Shown here one piece after another: positions 26,045-34,489 of a stretch of DNA of 64,000 nt. Both the position numbers and the translations under genes were made by a program. The stretch lies in the NCBI RefSeq assembly GCF_023703325.1, contig NZ_JAMQGM010000056.1, positions 1-64,000 of the forward strand, written 5' to 3'. This DNA is from Streptomyces meridianus. GTDB lineage: Bacteria; Actinomycetota; Actinomycetes; Streptomycetales; Streptomycetaceae. Below the pieces are notes generated by a model that searched no databases, was not told where the DNA came from, and saw only the letters and a list, made by a program, of their open reading frames with translations. The number at the start of each line of letters is the position of its first letter. Positions within the stretch are counted from its first letter, which is position 1.

Positions 26045-26265
26045 TTGATGAAGCTCCTGTAGACGGTCAATCGGTCTGTGGGAGCGGTTGAGGTGTTCGT
26101 GGACCCCGCGGGCGATGAAGCGCTTGAGCGGCGCAAGATGTCCTTTTGGACATGCTTTCGGTGGTGCGGCGGGCGACGTAGGGAGCCCGCTGGTCGTATC
26201 GCATGCGGACCAGGGCGATCATGTTCACACAGTCCCAGCAGGTGGCGGCCACGGGCGAAGACGTG
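26045..26265 (-). pseudogene. IS110-family transposase, C-terminal remnant
   Basis: Minus strand reads ALVRMRYDQRAPYVARRTTE, then after a frameshift DILRRLKRFIARGVHEHLNR, the conserved end of IS110-type transposases (...LKRYIAREVY...). No intact ends. Broken by at least one frameshift. Confidence 0.6.
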
Positions 26266-26507
26266 GTGGACGTTTCTTCCACGCGTCGGCCCGGGCCCAG
26301 CTGCCGGCCACCGGAGGCGACCGTAAGACCGACGCCACCGACGCCTTCCATGTGGCCCACGTCGCCCTGTCCGGCGACGACTTCGTAGCGCCCAACGACC
26401 AGACCACGATCCTCCGGCTGCTGACCGAGTGGCACGACGACCTGGTCCACGAACGCACCCGCGTCCTCAACAACCGGTCGACCCCTCAAGAACAAGCTCG
26501 ACCTGTG
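26266..26507 (+). pseudogene. IS110-family transposase, internal remnant
   Basis: Plus strand reads DRKTDATDAFHVAHVALSGDD and RLLTEWHDDLVHERTRVLN, the DEDD-transposase middle region of IS110 elements; KNKLDL and a stop follow in another frame. It abuts the minus-strand C-terminal remnant, so two IS110 pieces lie head to head. Confidence 0.65.
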
Positions 26508-26558
26508 ATTCTCGCGCCGCACGGGAATCCTGTGCACCATGCATCTGTTCTCACCGGC

Positions 26559-27974
26559 ATGGCCTCACCACCCCTGCACGACGCGACCCGCGTCTCCGTC
26601 CTCGTCGGTCTGCTCTTCGGCCTCACCGGCCTGGGCAGTTCGTCCGCCGCGATCGCGCTCCCGGTCCTCGCCCAGGATCTCGGTGAGTCCACCGGAGTGA
26701 GCGCCTGGGCGATCAGCCTCTACGCGCTGATGCTCGCTGTCGCGACCGCCGTCTACGGACGGGTCTCGGACCTGGTGGGCATCCGGCTGCCGCTGCTGGT
26801 CGGGATCGGACTGATGGCCACCGGCGCCCTGGTCGGCGCGCTCGCGCCGTCCTTCGGGGTGCTCCTTGTCGCACGTGTCCTCCAGGGGGCCGGCGCCGCC
26901 GCGGTGCCGACTCTGGGAGTGGCCACGATCAGCGCCCGGTACGACGGCGCGGTCCGCGCAGCGGCACTCGGGCGGGTCGCCGGGGTCGCTGCCGCGGTGA
27001 GCTGCCTCGGTCCGCTGGTCGGCGGGGGCGTGGTGCAGTTGTTGGGCTGGCGTGAGGTGATCGCGCTGCCGATGCTCGGTGCGCTGCTGCTGCCCCTGCT
27101 CTGGCGCTCCGTGCCGACCGACGGCAGCGGCGCCCGCCTCGATGTCCTCGGCGCGGTGCTCGTCGCCGGCACCGCCGCCGGCATGGTGCTCCTGGTCCAG
27201 TCCCCGTCCACGGGTGCCACGGTCGCCTTGGTCGGCGCGGTGCTGCTCGTGCTCGGCGGCCCGGCGGTCGCAGTGCGGGTGCGCCGCCGCCCGCACGGAT
27301 TCCTGCCCGCCTCCGTGGTGCGCAACTCCACCGTCGTGCGCAGCGCCCTGGCCGCCGCGGCGGTCCCCGCAGCTTGGTTCGCGCTGCTGATCGCCGTGCC
27401 CGCGGTCCTGGTCGGCAACGGCTGGCAGCCCTGGCACGTCGGACTCGCCCTGCTGCCCAGCGCGGCGACCGGCCTGCTGGCGCCGCGCATCGCCGGGCCG
27501 CTGCTGGAACGCATCGGCCCGTCGGCGGCGCTCGCGCTGTCCGGCGCAGTCGCCTCGGTGGCCATGCTGGTCGCCGCGCTGGGGACCGCTGCCGGATCGG
27601 CCGTACTGCTGGTGCTCGCCGTGGTCGCGGTGACCCTCGCCTTCGGTCTGGGCCAGCCCGCCCTCATGGCCGCGGTGGGCGGCGCGGTCGCCGACGACGT
27701 CCGCGGCGTCGCCGTCGGAGTCGCCACCCTCATGTTCCTGGTCGGCGGCGGGGTCGGATCCGCCGTCGTCGGCGGCCTCTCCGGTGCGATCGGGATCGCG
27801 AGCAGTTTGCTGCTGCTCGCCCTGCTCCCCCTGCTCGGCATCGGCGCCCTGGCCCGCGACCTGCTGCGCGCAGCCGAAACCCCGGACAAGGACCCGCTCG
27901 TCGAGTCCGCCGAGCAAACGCGTCCGGAAGGCCATCCGTGGGACCGCTCGCACACCGGCCGGCTCATGGATTAG
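26559..27974 (+). CDS. Major facilitator superfamily drug exporter (14-helix type)
   Basis: 471 residues from ATG 26559; the open frame runs upstream into the IS110 remnant, which is not part of the gene. About 14 hydrophobic helices. The MFS motif A region is YGRVSDLVGIRLPLLVG, and the antiporter motif C-like stretch is AAAVSCLGPLVGGGVVQLLGWR. DHA2-type proton antiporter. No good ribosome site, perhaps because the IS remnant removed the native leader. It could export products of either neighbouring cluster; not determinable. Confidence 0.8.
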   Translation: MASPPLHDATRVSVLVGLLFGLTGLGSSSAAIALPVLAQDLGESTGVSAWAISLYALMLAVATAVYGRVSDLVGIRLPLLVGIGLMATGALVGALAPSFGVLLVARVLQGAGAAAVPTLGVATISARYDGAVRAAALGRVAGVAAAVSCLGPLVGGGVVQLLGWREVIALPMLGALLLPLLWRSVPTDGSGARLDVLGAVLVAGTAAGMVLLVQSPSTGATVALVGAVLLVLGGPAVAVRVRRRPHGFLPASVVRNSTVVRSALAAAAVPAAWFALLIAVPAVLVGNGWQPWHVGLALLPSAATGLLAPRIAGPLLERIGPSAALALSGAVASVAMLVAALGTAAGSAVLLVLAVVAVTLAFGLGQPALMAAVGGAVADDVRGVAVGVATLMFLVGGGVGSAVVGGLSGAIGIASSLLLLALLPLLGIGALARDLLRAAETPDKDPLVESAEQTRPEGHPWDRSHTGRLMD

Positions 27975-28083
27975 GGGACGTCACGGCCACCTCCGAGCAA
28001 GCTACGCCGCGACCTCGATCAGGGATCTCGCCGAGGCGTACGCGTTCGCCACGAGGTCGAACAAGTCGAACTGAGCAGCCTGT

Positions 28084-28114
28084 GATGCCCGTCGCCCTCG
28101 CGGCGACGGGCATC
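28084..28114. terminator. Hairpin terminator
   Basis: Perfect 13-bp arms GATGCCCGTCGCC (28084-28096) and GGCGACGGGCATC (28102-28114), loop CTCGC. It lies downstream of the MFS gene and just beyond the end of the minus-strand gene remnant. Confidence 0.8.
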
Positions 28115-28115
28115 G

Positions 28116-28400
28116 TTACGCCTGCGAATTCCGCGGCACCCGCAAGGGGACCAAGTCCTCCTGGCCGTCCCAACGGGCGAACAACTGCCACGGCATAGGA
28201 CGTTGCCGGCTCCCGATCAGCATGAACTCCGCGGTCCCGCCCGGCTCGATCGAGACGGACCCGTCGGCACTCTGTGGCTTGGAGGTCGGGAGCCGGCCCC
28301 CTCGAAGACGATGCTGTTCGCCGGGCCCGTTCCCTCGTTGTTCAGCCGGAACATGTCTGCCGACGCTCTTGATCGTCAGGACGGCGTGCGGCCGGGACGC
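28116..28400 (-). pseudogene. C-terminal remnant of an unidentified protein with frameshifts
   Basis: Minus-strand pieces in different frames join into one plausible protein end: AVLTIKSVG, then MFRLNNEGTGPANSIVFEGA, then VSIEPGGTAEFMLIGSRQR and WQLFARWDGQEDLVPLRVPR followed by a stop at 28116 and a terminator. At least two frameshifts. Family not recognised. The stretch 28400-28548 shows nothing else. Confidence 0.5.
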
Positions 28401-28548
28401 GTGGCTGCGCTGGTCCGCCCCGTGCGCGAGGCCCTGGACCTGTACGACCTGCCCCCGCCCCGACCTCCGCCCTCGCCCTGCAGTCGAGCTGGCTTCCTCA
28501 GCCGAACGATGTGCCGGCTGGTGCGCGCAACCGAGATCTTCCGATGGT

Positions 28549-29022
28549 TCACCGCGCGCTGCCCGGTGTCCAGCGAAGCGTCATATCGGGCAGGTTTTCC
28601 ATGTTTCGATCACCATCGTTGGTGTCGAGGACGGTGAAACCGTGGCGCTCGTAGAACGCGCGGGCATCGGTGTTCTGCTGAAAGACGTGCAGGGACACCC
28701 CGTCAGGGCTGTGCCGCCTGACCTCATCGAGCAGTAGCGTCCCGACTCCCTGCCGACGGACGTCCGGGCGCAGATAGAGGTGTTCGAGCGTGTCGCCGTG
28801 AAGGGCCGCATAGCCGGTGACCTCCGCATCTCGCACGGCGACCCAGATTCGACATTGCTTGAGTAGGACGTCCTGGACCCATCGGGTCACCTGCTCGTGA
28901 TTGCGCTTCTGCGGGGGCAGATAGGGCATGGTCGCCGACCGAGAGGCCATGTGGATGCGCGCGATCACGGCTGCATCCGCCTCTTCCGCGAATCGGATCC
29001 GAGTCTTGCCGTCATCACTCAC
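28549..29022 (-). CDS. GNAT N-acetyltransferase
   Basis: 157 residues. Acetyl-CoA-binding motif A is LYLRPDVRRQGVGTLLLDEVRR (read around residues 85-106, R/Q-x-x-G-x-G/A). Motif B is LHVFQQNTDARAFYERHGF. RIHMASRSATMPYLP at the N-terminus is common in small-molecule or ribosomal N-acetyltransferases. Cytoplasmic. Substrate unknown, and an isolated gene between remnants. The start upstream of RIRFAEEADAAVI is supported by family length. Confidence 0.85.
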   Translation of the reverse strand: MSDDGKTRIRFAEEADAAVIARIHMASRSATMPYLPPQKRNHEQVTRWVQDVLLKQCRIWVAVRDAEVTGYAALHGDTLEHLYLRPDVRRQGVGTLLLDEVRRHSPDGVSLHVFQQNTDARAFYERHGFTVLDTNDGDRNMENLPDMTLRWTPGSAR

Positions 29023-29329
29023 GTCCGGAACCTACAAGGCCAGCAAAGGCTCGATCCAGCGGTTAACCCGGTGAACGTTGCCGGTCACAGCACTAGGTTC
29101 GCGGCCCCCTTGATCACCGAGAACACGCCGGTCAGGGTGCCCCCGTCCACTGCGGGTCCCGCCCAGAGGTCCACCGTCCGGCCCCCTTCCGGTACACCAC
29201 GAACTACTGCTCGGTGGGCTGCGGTTGTTCCCGCACCACCTGCGCGAAGGCCTCGCGCACGCCTTCAAATCCCGGCGTGCACGTATCCGTGCACCGTCCG
29301 CTCGCTCTCGCCGGTCCCGTGGTCGCTCG
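29023..29329. other. Gap with coding-like debris
   Basis: About 300 bases. Minus-strand pieces such as FEGVREAFAQVVREQPQPTEQ and VVYRKGAGRWTSGRDPQW in different frames look like debris of one degraded gene, but no family could be named and no intact start is present. Confidence 0.35.
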
Positions 29330-30430
29330 TCAACATGCCTCTCCCTGTCGTTCCCGCTCGGGTACGGTCACCCGGTTCTGCCCGGACGGTCGCGGGTGCC
29401 TGCCGATGCCCCTGCGCGTGCGCACCGGGTCTCGCTGGGCCGGAGACGCCAGCAGGTAACCGGCCTGGAATCTGCTCTGGGCACCTAACTCCTCCATCAT
29501 GTCCGCGATGTGGCGGCGACAGGTGCGCACTGACATGCCTAGACGCGTAGCAATGGAGGCGTCCGTCATCCCCTCGGCGAGCAGACGGACGATGGCCTGA
29601 CGAACGTCGCCCGCGACCTCGGCCCGGGCACCGGGGGCCAACACGCAGGGGTCCGCCGTCAGCCACAGCCGCTCGTACGTCTCCACGATGAAAGCGACGA
29701 CGTTCGGTTCACGGACCACCACCGCGCCCAGCGGGTTGGCGGGTAGGGAGATGATCGCCGTCTCAGCGTCGAAGACCAGGAAATTACCGAAGTGGTCGTC
29801 CAGGGTCCGCACCTGGGCGCCCAGTTCGATCACCTGGTCGATGTACGCGGATGTGCCCCGGTTGAACCGGGCCGTGTGCTGGTAGAGGACACGCAACCGG
29901 ACGCCCCGGCCGATGGCGTCCCGGTCTCTGGGCGCCGCCTCCTTGAGGCTGTCCTCGGCACGGCCGCCACCCGGCTGGGCCGTGAGTATCTCGGTACGGG
30001 ACCGCGCCGCCAGGTCGGCGATGACCGCACGGACCTGGGTGAGCTCCTCCAGGACCTCGAACTTGTTCTCCTTCTCCCGGGAGAACTGGCTCGACTGGAA
30101 GACGGGCAGGAAGCCCATGATCGACGCACGCGCCTGTTCCGCGAGCGCGCGGCGGATCCGGATGTCGCGGTCGAGGGGGCCTACGACGGAGGCCACGGCT
30201 TCCTCCGGCGCCACCGCCCGGAGTTCGCCATCAGGACTACCACGCAGCAGTCCGAGGGCCAGAAGTTCTCTCACCGCTTCACTGACGTCCGTAAGGGGCA
30301 GGCCGGTGTTCAGACTGATGGAGTTGGCTGAAAACGTATTCCCTGCGGTGCATTGCAGCGCACATTCATACAAGGACCGCAGGATCTCTCGAGGCGCTCC
30401 ACCTTTGTCCGCATTGGTGACGATTCCCAT
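29330..30430 (-). CDS. LuxR-type regulator with TrmB-like sensor region, divergent from the second cluster
   Basis: 366 residues from ATG 30430 (GGGGGAAAT upstream; a longer frame to 30508 has no site). N-terminal winged-helix-like segment (20-90: EILRSLYECALQCTAGN, LPLTDVSEAVRELLALGLL). Middle TrmB/PLD-like domain (100-270: LRVLYQHTARFNRGTSAYID, VRTLDDHFGNFLVFDAETAI). C-terminal LuxR HTH VRLLAEGMTDASIATRLGMS followed by VRTCRRHIADMMEELGAQSR. Such one-component regulators commonly sit beside Streptomyces biosynthetic operons and activate them. It faces the 30.7-44 kb operon across a 300-bp divergent region. Confidence 0.8.
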   Translation of the reverse strand: MGIVTNADKGGAPREILRSLYECALQCTAGNTFSANSISLNTGLPLTDVSEAVRELLALGLLRGSPDGELRAVAPEEAVASVVGPLDRDIRIRRALAEQARASIMGFLPVFQSSQFSREKENKFEVLEELTQVRAVIADLAARSRTEILTAQPGGGRAEDSLKEAAPRDRDAIGRGVRLRVLYQHTARFNRGTSAYIDQVIELGAQVRTLDDHFGNFLVFDAETAIISLPANPLGAVVVREPNVVAFIVETYERLWLTADPCVLAPGARAEVAGDVRQAIVRLLAEGMTDASIATRLGMSVRTCRRHIADMMEELGAQSRFQAGYLLASPAQRDPVRTRRGIGRHPRPSGQNRVTVPERERQGEAC

Positions 30431-30605
30431 ATTTCCCCCGTCTACGTGGCGTGGCAACAAGCTGCCATGCAGCTTGCTGATCCATTCTGCCCGGTCATGG
30501 GTCTGCAAGCTCTGGAATGGTGAGTCATCCCGCCACCCTTTCCCACAAGGCAGTGTCCACGACAGGCAGATGGACGATCACCAACGCACGGGTGAAGGCG
30601 GCGTC

Positions 30606-30713
30606 ATGAACGTTTCACAGCGAAACGGTTCCGGGCCGCCATCGGCTGGGACTGACGCTCCTTCGGCCGGTCTTGGCGTAAACCATCCGAGGCCCTCCAC
30701 ACCTTTCCTATGA
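30606..30713 (+). CDS. 35-residue ORF leading the second operon (possible small peptide)
   Basis: ATG 30606 after GAAGGCGG, encoding MNVSQRNGSGPPSAGTDAPS then AGLGVNHPRPSTPFL, stop 30711-30713, only 21 bases before the first enzyme gene. Gly/Pro/Ser-rich, no Cys. It could be a leader/uORF, a peptide scaffold for the ATP-grasp and kinase-like enzymes downstream, or chance. The rest of the divergent gap (30431-30605) holds no gene and should contain both promoters. Confidence 0.35.
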   Translation: MNVSQRNGSGPPSAGTDAPSAGLGVNHPRPSTPFL

Positions 30714-30734
30714 GACGAGCGAACAGGTCGATCC

Positions 30735-33251
30735 ATGATTCTGACCGGGAGTGAAATCGAGCGAGAACGGGCGAATGGACGCATCACGATCGAGCCGTTC
30801 ACGCCGGAGCAGGTCAACCCCAACAGCTACAACTTCCGCCTCGGCAAGACCCTGCGGGTCTACCAGGACATGCCGCTGGACGCCCGGCGCACGAACGACT
30901 TCGAAGAGGTCGAGATCCCGGACGACGGGTATGTCGTGGAGCCCGGGCGGCTCTACCTGGCCCACACCATCGAGGTGCTGGGCAGCGAGCACTACGCGCC
31001 CACCTTCGCAGCACGCTCCTCAGTCGCCCGGCTCGGTCTCTTCATCAACCTCTCCGCCAGCCTGGGCGACATCGGTTACACCGGCCAGTGGACGCTGCAG
31101 CTCTACAGCATGAACCGAGTTCGGGTGTATCCCGGCATCAACATCGGCCAGATGATGTGGTGGCGCCCGCAGGGCAAGATCGTCCTCTACGACGGCAAGT
31201 ACCAGGGGTCCGTCGGCCCCCGCTCCAGCGACATCCACGTCGACTTCGACAAACAGTTCGCCCGCCAGCGTTTCCCCGGGCTGGGCGCGAGCTTCGACGC
31301 GAACGACGTAGGCCCCAAGTTCGCCCAACTCGCCGCGTCCAGCCACGACTTCCACGTGCCAACCGCCTTCTGCGTGCCCGCGGGCGAGTTCTCCGACGCG
31401 CTCACCGCCGACCAGAGCGCCGCGCTCGCCGACGCCTTCGACGACCTCAAGGCCACCGTCGGCGCCTTCTTCACCGACTCTGCGGCGAAAATCCAGAAGA
31501 TCGGTGCCGAGGTCCGCGTCCCCGAGCAGGTCCGCAAGCTGCTGGCCGCCCGGCTGAACGAGGTGTTCCCGGACTCCGGAGACGAACAGACCGAACTGGC
31601 CGTTCGCTCATCGGGCTTGGACGAAGACACCGAGGGCTCCAGCCTCGCCGGAATCCACCAGTCCATCCTCGGCGTGCGCGGCGTGGCCGCCGTCATCGAC
31701 GCCGTCGAGAGGTGCTGGCACTCGTACTACGAGGCCCCGGCCGTCGCCGCCCGCATCCGGGCCGGCGACTTCTCTCCGGCCCCGCGTCTGGCCGTGATCG
31801 TCCAGAGGCTCGTACGCCCGACTGTCGCGGGCGTCGCGTTCACCGGCCTCGACCGTGGCGACGGCGACCGGGTGTCCGTCGAGTACGTAGGGGGCCTCGC
31901 CGACGAACTCGTCGCCGGTGTCGCCGTACCGCAGCGCACCGACTCGACCGAGCTGGCCGCGGGGCACGCGGAGCACGACGCGGCCGAACACAAGGTTCTC
32001 GTCCAGGTCGTGGACTTGGCCCGGCGACTGCGCGAGAGCCGCGGCCACGACGTGGACGTTGAGTGGGCGGCCGACTCCGACGGCGTCCACCTCGTCCAGG
32101 TACGCCCGCTCACCGCGGCCCGCCAGGGCTCCCACGGCTGCGCAGAACCGGTCACCGAAGCGCACCGACTGTATGTCGACGAGCTCCCCGCCGACTTCAA
32201 CCTCGGTGCCGTGGCGGCCGTTTACAGCGGCTACAGCGCCAAGCGAGGCCCGGCTCACCGGCTGGCCCACGAGCACGGGGTGTCCACCGGCGCGGGCTGG
32301 GTCATCCGCTTCAACGGCCGCGGCCTGCACGGCGCCGAAGGCGGCAAGACCCTGCGCGACACACTCACCGGCGGCACTGACGAGTGCGTACTGGACTTCG
32401 GCGACACCCTGCGCCAGATCGTGGTGCCCAAGGAAGAGGTGCCGCAGCAGCTCGCCGTCACCACCGGAGTGAACCCGGACGGAACGGACCTGCACACGGT
32501 TGTGGTACGCGACTTCATCCGCGGCGAGCTCGGTGTGATCTCCCGCCGGGCGGGCGAGAACGGCCTCGTCGTCGAGTACACCGACGAGGGCCTGATGGCC
32601 CTGAACCGGGGCACCGCAGGCGGCGAGGCGATCGTCGTCAAGGACCTGGAAGCGGGATACGACGATGCGTCCAACGTGACCTGCCCCGCTGGGGGAACGG
32701 TTCTGCGCCCGCACTTCGACGAACTTGCCCGTTTCACGGCGGCCATGCACGCCAAGCACGGACCGGTAACCCTGGAGTGGGTCTTCGACCGGGGCACGCT
32801 GTACTTCGTCGACTACTCGGTGCTCGGCGGCGGCGATGCCGTCACCGTCGCCCACGGAGAGGTCTGCATCTCCCCCGGCACCGCCCGGGGACCGCTGCTG
32901 CGCCTGGACGACGACGCACTGCTGCGCCGCCTGTCCATCGGCCCGGCCGTGAGCATCGACAAGTTCCAGGACGTCACCGAGCACGAGGGCCTGGCCCGGA
33001 TCCTGGACCTGGTCAGGTCGTACGACGAGAAGCCCGTGATCAGCTCCGCGCGGCCGTACGCGGTGCTCTCCGTCCTCCTCGACGACGTGGCGGGATTCGT
33101 CTTCGACCAGGGATCCGCGCTGGGGCACCTGGCGATCCTGCTGCGAGAGGCCCGGATCCCCGCGGTGACCGCCGCCGGGATCAGCGGAGCCGAAGCAGTG
33201 ATCAGTGATGGCACCGTCGCGACCACCGGCCACAAGGGAGAACGACCGTGA
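30735..33251 (+). CDS. dCTP-deaminase-like domain fused to a PEP-synthase/rifampin-phosphotransferase-like enzyme
   Basis: 838 residues. Residues 1-170 are a dCTP deaminase/dUTPase fold (NPNSYNFRLGKTLRVY, AARSSVARLGLFINLS, RVYPGINIGQM). Arg99 matches catalytic Arg115 of E. coli Dcd, but the catalytic Glu of the TLE motif is Gln122 (WTLQLY), so deamination by this chain alone is doubtful. Residues 185-480 are the PEP synthase/PPDK ATP-binding domain (VRSSGLDEDTEGSSLAG, VEWAADSDGVHLVQVRPLTA). Residues 485-745 are a unique middle part. The C-terminal swivel domain has a phospho-His site (GSALGHLAILLREARIPAV). No PEP-binding TIM barrel, as in rifampin phosphotransferase. Probably phosphorylates a pathway substrate via phosphohistidine. 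Confidence 0.8.
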   Translation: MILTGSEIERERANGRITIEPFTPEQVNPNSYNFRLGKTLRVYQDMPLDARRTNDFEEVEIPDDGYVVEPGRLYLAHTIEVLGSEHYAPTFAARSSVARLGLFINLSASLGDIGYTGQWTLQLYSMNRVRVYPGINIGQMMWWRPQGKIVLYDGKYQGSVGPRSSDIHVDFDKQFARQRFPGLGASFDANDVGPKFAQLAASSHDFHVPTAFCVPAGEFSDALTADQSAALADAFDDLKATVGAFFTDSAAKIQKIGAEVRVPEQVRKLLAARLNEVFPDSGDEQTELAVRSSGLDEDTEGSSLAGIHQSILGVRGVAAVIDAVERCWHSYYEAPAVAARIRAGDFSPAPRLAVIVQRLVRPTVAGVAFTGLDRGDGDRVSVEYVGGLADELVAGVAVPQRTDSTELAAGHAEHDAAEHKVLVQVVDLARRLRESRGHDVDVEWAADSDGVHLVQVRPLTAARQGSHGCAEPVTEAHRLYVDELPADFNLGAVAAVYSGYSAKRGPAHRLAHEHGVSTGAGWVIRFNGRGLHGAEGGKTLRDTLTGGTDECVLDFGDTLRQIVVPKEEVPQQLAVTTGVNPDGTDLHTVVVRDFIRGELGVISRRAGENGLVVEYTDEGLMALNRGTAGGEAIVVKDLEAGYDDASNVTCPAGGTVLRPHFDELARFTAAMHAKHGPVTLEWVFDRGTLYFVDYSVLGGGDAVTVAHGEVCISPGTARGPLLRLDDDALLRRLSIGPAVSIDKFQDVTEHEGLARILDLVRSYDEKPVISSARPYAVLSVLLDDVAGFVFDQGSALGHLAILLREARIPAVTAAGISGAEAVISDGTVATTGHKGERP

Positions 33252-34489
33252 GCGACACCACCACCCTCACCACCGCGACCGGACGGCGGGCCTGGCTGGT
33301 CCTGGGCGGGCTGCACCTCCTCAACGGCACGGCCCCGCTCGCCGACTCCGACCCTGTGGTCCTCGTGGAGCTCGACGCCCCGGTGGAGCAGGCCTTCCCG
33401 AGCAACACGGTCGTTCTGCACTGGGACCGGCTCGGCCCGCTGGAGCTGGCCGTCCGTACCGTCGACGGGACCCGCTGCCACACCGCGAAGGCGCGCGGCG
33501 AGGAGCTCTTCCCCGGCATGCTGGCCGGCCGGACGCTGCGCGAGGCAGTGACCGACGTCACCGGTCGGGTCGTCGGACCGCTCGTGCCGCTGTTCTACGT
33601 CACCGCGGACGGCGGCCAGGCCCACGTGCACAGCCAGATCCGGTTCCTGGCCGAGGACGCGTGCTTCATCCGGATCACGCCCGAGGCCGTGGCCACGGCC
33701 GGCATCGAGGAGCTGGGATGGCTGCCGGAAGCGGTCCGGCTGCACGCGGAACAGTTCCTCTTCCTCAACAACCACCAGCGCTACTACCGCAAATGCTTCA
33801 GCGGCAAGGAACTGGAGTACAAGTACACGCTCACCCCGCCCGTGGACACCTGGACGTTGACGGTCGAGCTGTACCAGAGCCTGCTGAACGGCGAACTGCC
33901 CGGCTACGTCATGGAGTACCGCGACGAGTACCAGGCCTGGGACTACCTCAACCACCTCTTCGAGGTCACCGGCCCCACCGAGGAGGAGCTTGGCTACGTC
34001 TCCTTCATCCCCACGACCGACGGCAAGCACCTGCTCAAGCGGAAGTGGTACGCCGAGGACACCTTCAACCGCAGAGAGAGCCACACATACGGGCTCGAAC
34101 TGGCCGACGACGGCGGCTTTGAGCGGTACGTCCGCGAGGAGCTGAAGGTGGAGGCCGTCCGCCTGCCGTCCTTCCGCCGTGTCCGCTACGACACCAACTT
34201 CGAGTCGGTGCGCACCGGACACGTCTACGGCGTCTTCTTCGACCACTGCAGCCTGGTCGAGGCCCGTGAGGTGACGCTCAACCAGTGCGAACTGGAGTAC
34301 CTGCGCAGCCGGGTCGCCGTCGAACCCGACGAGGCCGAGGTGCTGGCCGAGATGAGCGAGATCGTCGCCTGGTTGGAGGCGTTCCTGCGGGCGCGCGGCC
34401 TCAACGACCAGTGCGGCTTCTACTCGAAGCGCACCTTCCTCAAAGACTCCGTCGCGGCCCGGCCCGAGCTGGCCCGGAAGGTCGGCTGA
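33248..34489 (+). CDS. CYTH-like protein of unknown function
   Basis: 413 residues, GTG/ATGA-type overlap with the preceding gene. The second half starts with ELEYKYTL (Glu188, Glu190, Lys192), the ExExK signature of CYTH triphosphate-tunnel enzymes (thiamine triphosphatase, class IV adenylyl cyclase), followed by a later basic strand LLKRKWYAED as in the family. The N-terminal 170 residues match nothing I know. A triphosphate or polyphosphate-type substrate would fit the phosphoryl-transfer theme of the operon. CYTH assignment is motif-based. Confidence 0.55.
   Translation: MSDTTTLTTATGRRAWLVLGGLHLLNGTAPLADSDPVVLVELDAPVEQAFPSNTVVLHWDRLGPLELAVRTVDGTRCHTAKARGEELFPGMLAGRTLREAVTDVTGRVVGPLVPLFYVTADGGQAHVHSQIRFLAEDACFIRITPEAVATAGIEELGWLPEAVRLHAEQFLFLNNHQRYYRKCFSGKELEYKYTLTPPVDTWTLTVELYQSLLNGELPGYVMEYRDEYQAWDYLNHLFEVTGPTEEELGYVSFIPTTDGKHLLKRKWYAEDTFNRRESHTYGLELADDGGFERYVREELKVEAVRLPSFRRVRYDTNFESVRTGHVYGVFFDHCSLVEAREVTLNQCELEYLRSRVAVEPDEAEVLAEMSEIVAWLEAFLRARGLNDQCGFYSKRTFLKDSVAARPELARKVG

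Noticed and set aside
26088..26558. 157-residue N-terminal extension of the MFS protein at 26559
   Set aside because: The extension reads as IS110 transposase sequence and is fortuitously in frame; it is not part of a transporter.
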